Of a stretch of DNA of 6,109 nt, positions 5,322 through 6,109 are shown one piece after another. The stretch is from Oceanococcus sp041619315 (GTDB lineage: Bacteria; Pseudomonadota; Gammaproteobacteria; Nevskiales; Oceanococcaceae). Every line of letters starts with the position of its first letter. Within the stretch, counting starts at the first letter, position 1. The position numbers were made by a program, and so were the translations under genes. The notes below the pieces were generated by a model. It worked only from the letters and a program-made list of their open reading frames with translations. It did no database searches and was not told the origin of the DNA. The stretch spans positions 1 through 6,109 of the forward strand of contig JBFKEC010000206.1 in the NCBI GenBank assembly GCA_041619315.1. The letters run 5' to 3'.

Positions 5322-6109
5322 ATGCAGGTTGATCGCGCCCTTTTTGATCAGGTCATGGTTCCCAATTACGCCCCCTCGGCGGTGATTCCGGTGCGCGGCG
5401 AAGGTGCGCGCCTGTGGGATCAGCAAGGTCGCGAATATATCGATTTCGCTGGTGGCATTGCGGTTAACTGTCTCGGTCATCGTCATCCTGCACTGGTTGA
5501 TGCACTCAAGCAGCAGGCCGACAAGCTGTGGCATCTGAGCAATGTCTACACCAACGAGCCGGCCTTGCGTCTGGCTGCGAAGATCACCGCGGACACCTTT
5601 GCCGAGCGCGTGTATTTCTGCAATTCCGGGGCCGAGGCCAACGAAGCGGCACTCAAGCTTGCACGTCGCTATGCGGTGGATCATTTTGGCCCTGAGAAGG
5701 ATCAGATCATTGCCTTCGACAAGGCCTTTCACGGGCGCACCTTCTTCACGGTCACGGCGGGGGGGCAGTCAGCCTATTCGGACGGTTTTGGGCCCAAGCC
5801 CGGAGCGATCGAGCATGTGCCGTATAACGATCTTGCGGCCCTGGAAGCGCTCATGTCAGAGCGTACCTGTGCGGTATTGCTTGAGCCCCTTCAGGGCGAA
5901 GGCGGCCTGATTGAACCGGCTCCCGGTTTTATTGAGGGCGTGCGCGCACTGTGCGACAAATATCAGGCCTTGATGGTTCTGGATGAAGTGCAGACTGGAG
6001 TTGGTCGCACCGGCGCCCTGTATGCCTATATGCATCACGGCATCACTCCGGACATCCTCAGTAGCGCCAAGGGCCTGGGCGGGGGCTTTCCAGTCGCAGC
6101 CATGCTGAC
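5322..6109 (+). CDS. astC: Succinylornithine aminotransferase AstC (3' end outside window)
   Basis: This is a pyridoxal phosphate (PLP)-dependent class III aminotransferase of the ArgD/AstC group. In the AST pathway it moves the delta-amino group of N2-succinylornithine to 2-oxoglutarate, giving succinylglutamate semialdehyde and glutamate. The first 262 residues are present, of about 400 expected. Visible features are the N-terminal PVRGEGARLWDQQGREYIDF (23-42), the phosphate-binding NSGAEANEAALKLAR (101-115), FHGRT (136-140), the Asp221 of VLDEVQTGVGRTG that pairs with the PLP ring nitrogen, and Schiff-base Lys250 in SSAKGLGGGFP. Residues near 233-249 (LYAYMHHGITPDILSSA) resemble E. coli AstC closely, and its neighbours are astA and astB, so AstC is preferred. 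A bifunctional role as acetylornithine aminotransferase (ArgD) remains possible. The start is set by GGAG (5312-5315) 6 bases before the ATG. The gene is divergent from the Lrp-type regulator. Confidence 0.94.
   Translation, partial: MQVDRALFDQVMVPNYAPSAVIPVRGEGARLWDQQGREYIDFAGGIAVNCLGHRHPALVDALKQQADKLWHLSNVYTNEPALRLAAKITADTFAERVYFCNSGAEANEAALKLARRYAVDHFGPEKDQIIAFDKAFHGRTFFTVTAGGQSAYSDGFGPKPGAIEHVPYNDLAALEALMSERTCAVLLEPLQGEGGLIEPAPGFIEGVRALCDKYQALMVLDEVQTGVGRTGALYAYMHHGITPDILSSAKGLGGGFPVAAML

Noticed and set aside
5257..5385. ATG within GTTCAAAATGAC opening a short frame that overlaps the astC start
   Set aside because: It is out of frame with astC, has no ribosome site, and lies upstream of the likely transcription start near 5287.
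5238..5732. Minus-strand frame overlapping the intergenic region and astC (164 codons)
   Set aside because: It runs antisense to astC, whose residues match the AstC family throughout; the predicted protein has no recognisable features.

Overview
The window looks like an ordinary chromosomal stretch from a gammaproteobacterium. It is GC-rich by eye, genes are tightly packed, and intrinsic terminators are clear. The single-stranded DNA-binding protein and the arginine succinyltransferase (AST) enzymes are close to their E. coli and Pseudomonas counterparts. I cannot fix the genus from the sequence. There are no tRNAs, rRNAs, insertion sequences, CRISPR arrays or phage genes.

Region 1 (1-325): the 3' end of an unrecognised acidic protein gene, closed by a strong UUCG-capped terminator. 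Region 2 (about 340-2251): a two-gene unit. A YajR-type major facilitator transporter is followed by ssb, with an ATGA start/stop overlap and a terminator after ssb. A dyad resembling a LexA (SOS) box lies upstream of the transporter, which would suit an ssb transcription unit but is unproven.

Region 3 (2284-6109): a locus for arginine catabolism by the AST pathway. astA (arginine N-succinyltransferase) and astB (N-succinylarginine dihydrolase) run rightward. A convergent Lrp/AsnC-family regulator gene follows, only 9 bases past the astB stop. Divergent from the regulator is astC (succinylornithine aminotransferase), which runs off the right edge and is missing about its last third. AstA succinylates arginine, AstB hydrolyses the product to succinylornithine, CO2 and ammonia, and AstC transaminates succinylornithine. 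astD and astE, for the last two steps to glutamate and succinate, are not in the window and may lie downstream of astC.

The 130-base gap between the regulator and astC is AT-rich compared with its surroundings and holds several repeats: an inverted pair GTTCAAAA(A)TGAC, a 26-base dyad AATAGGGAC-N8-GTTCCTATT over the likely astC start site, and two TATCAA direct repeats 20 bases apart. This gap and the rearranged AST gene order are the most interesting parts. I see no undescribed multi-gene system.
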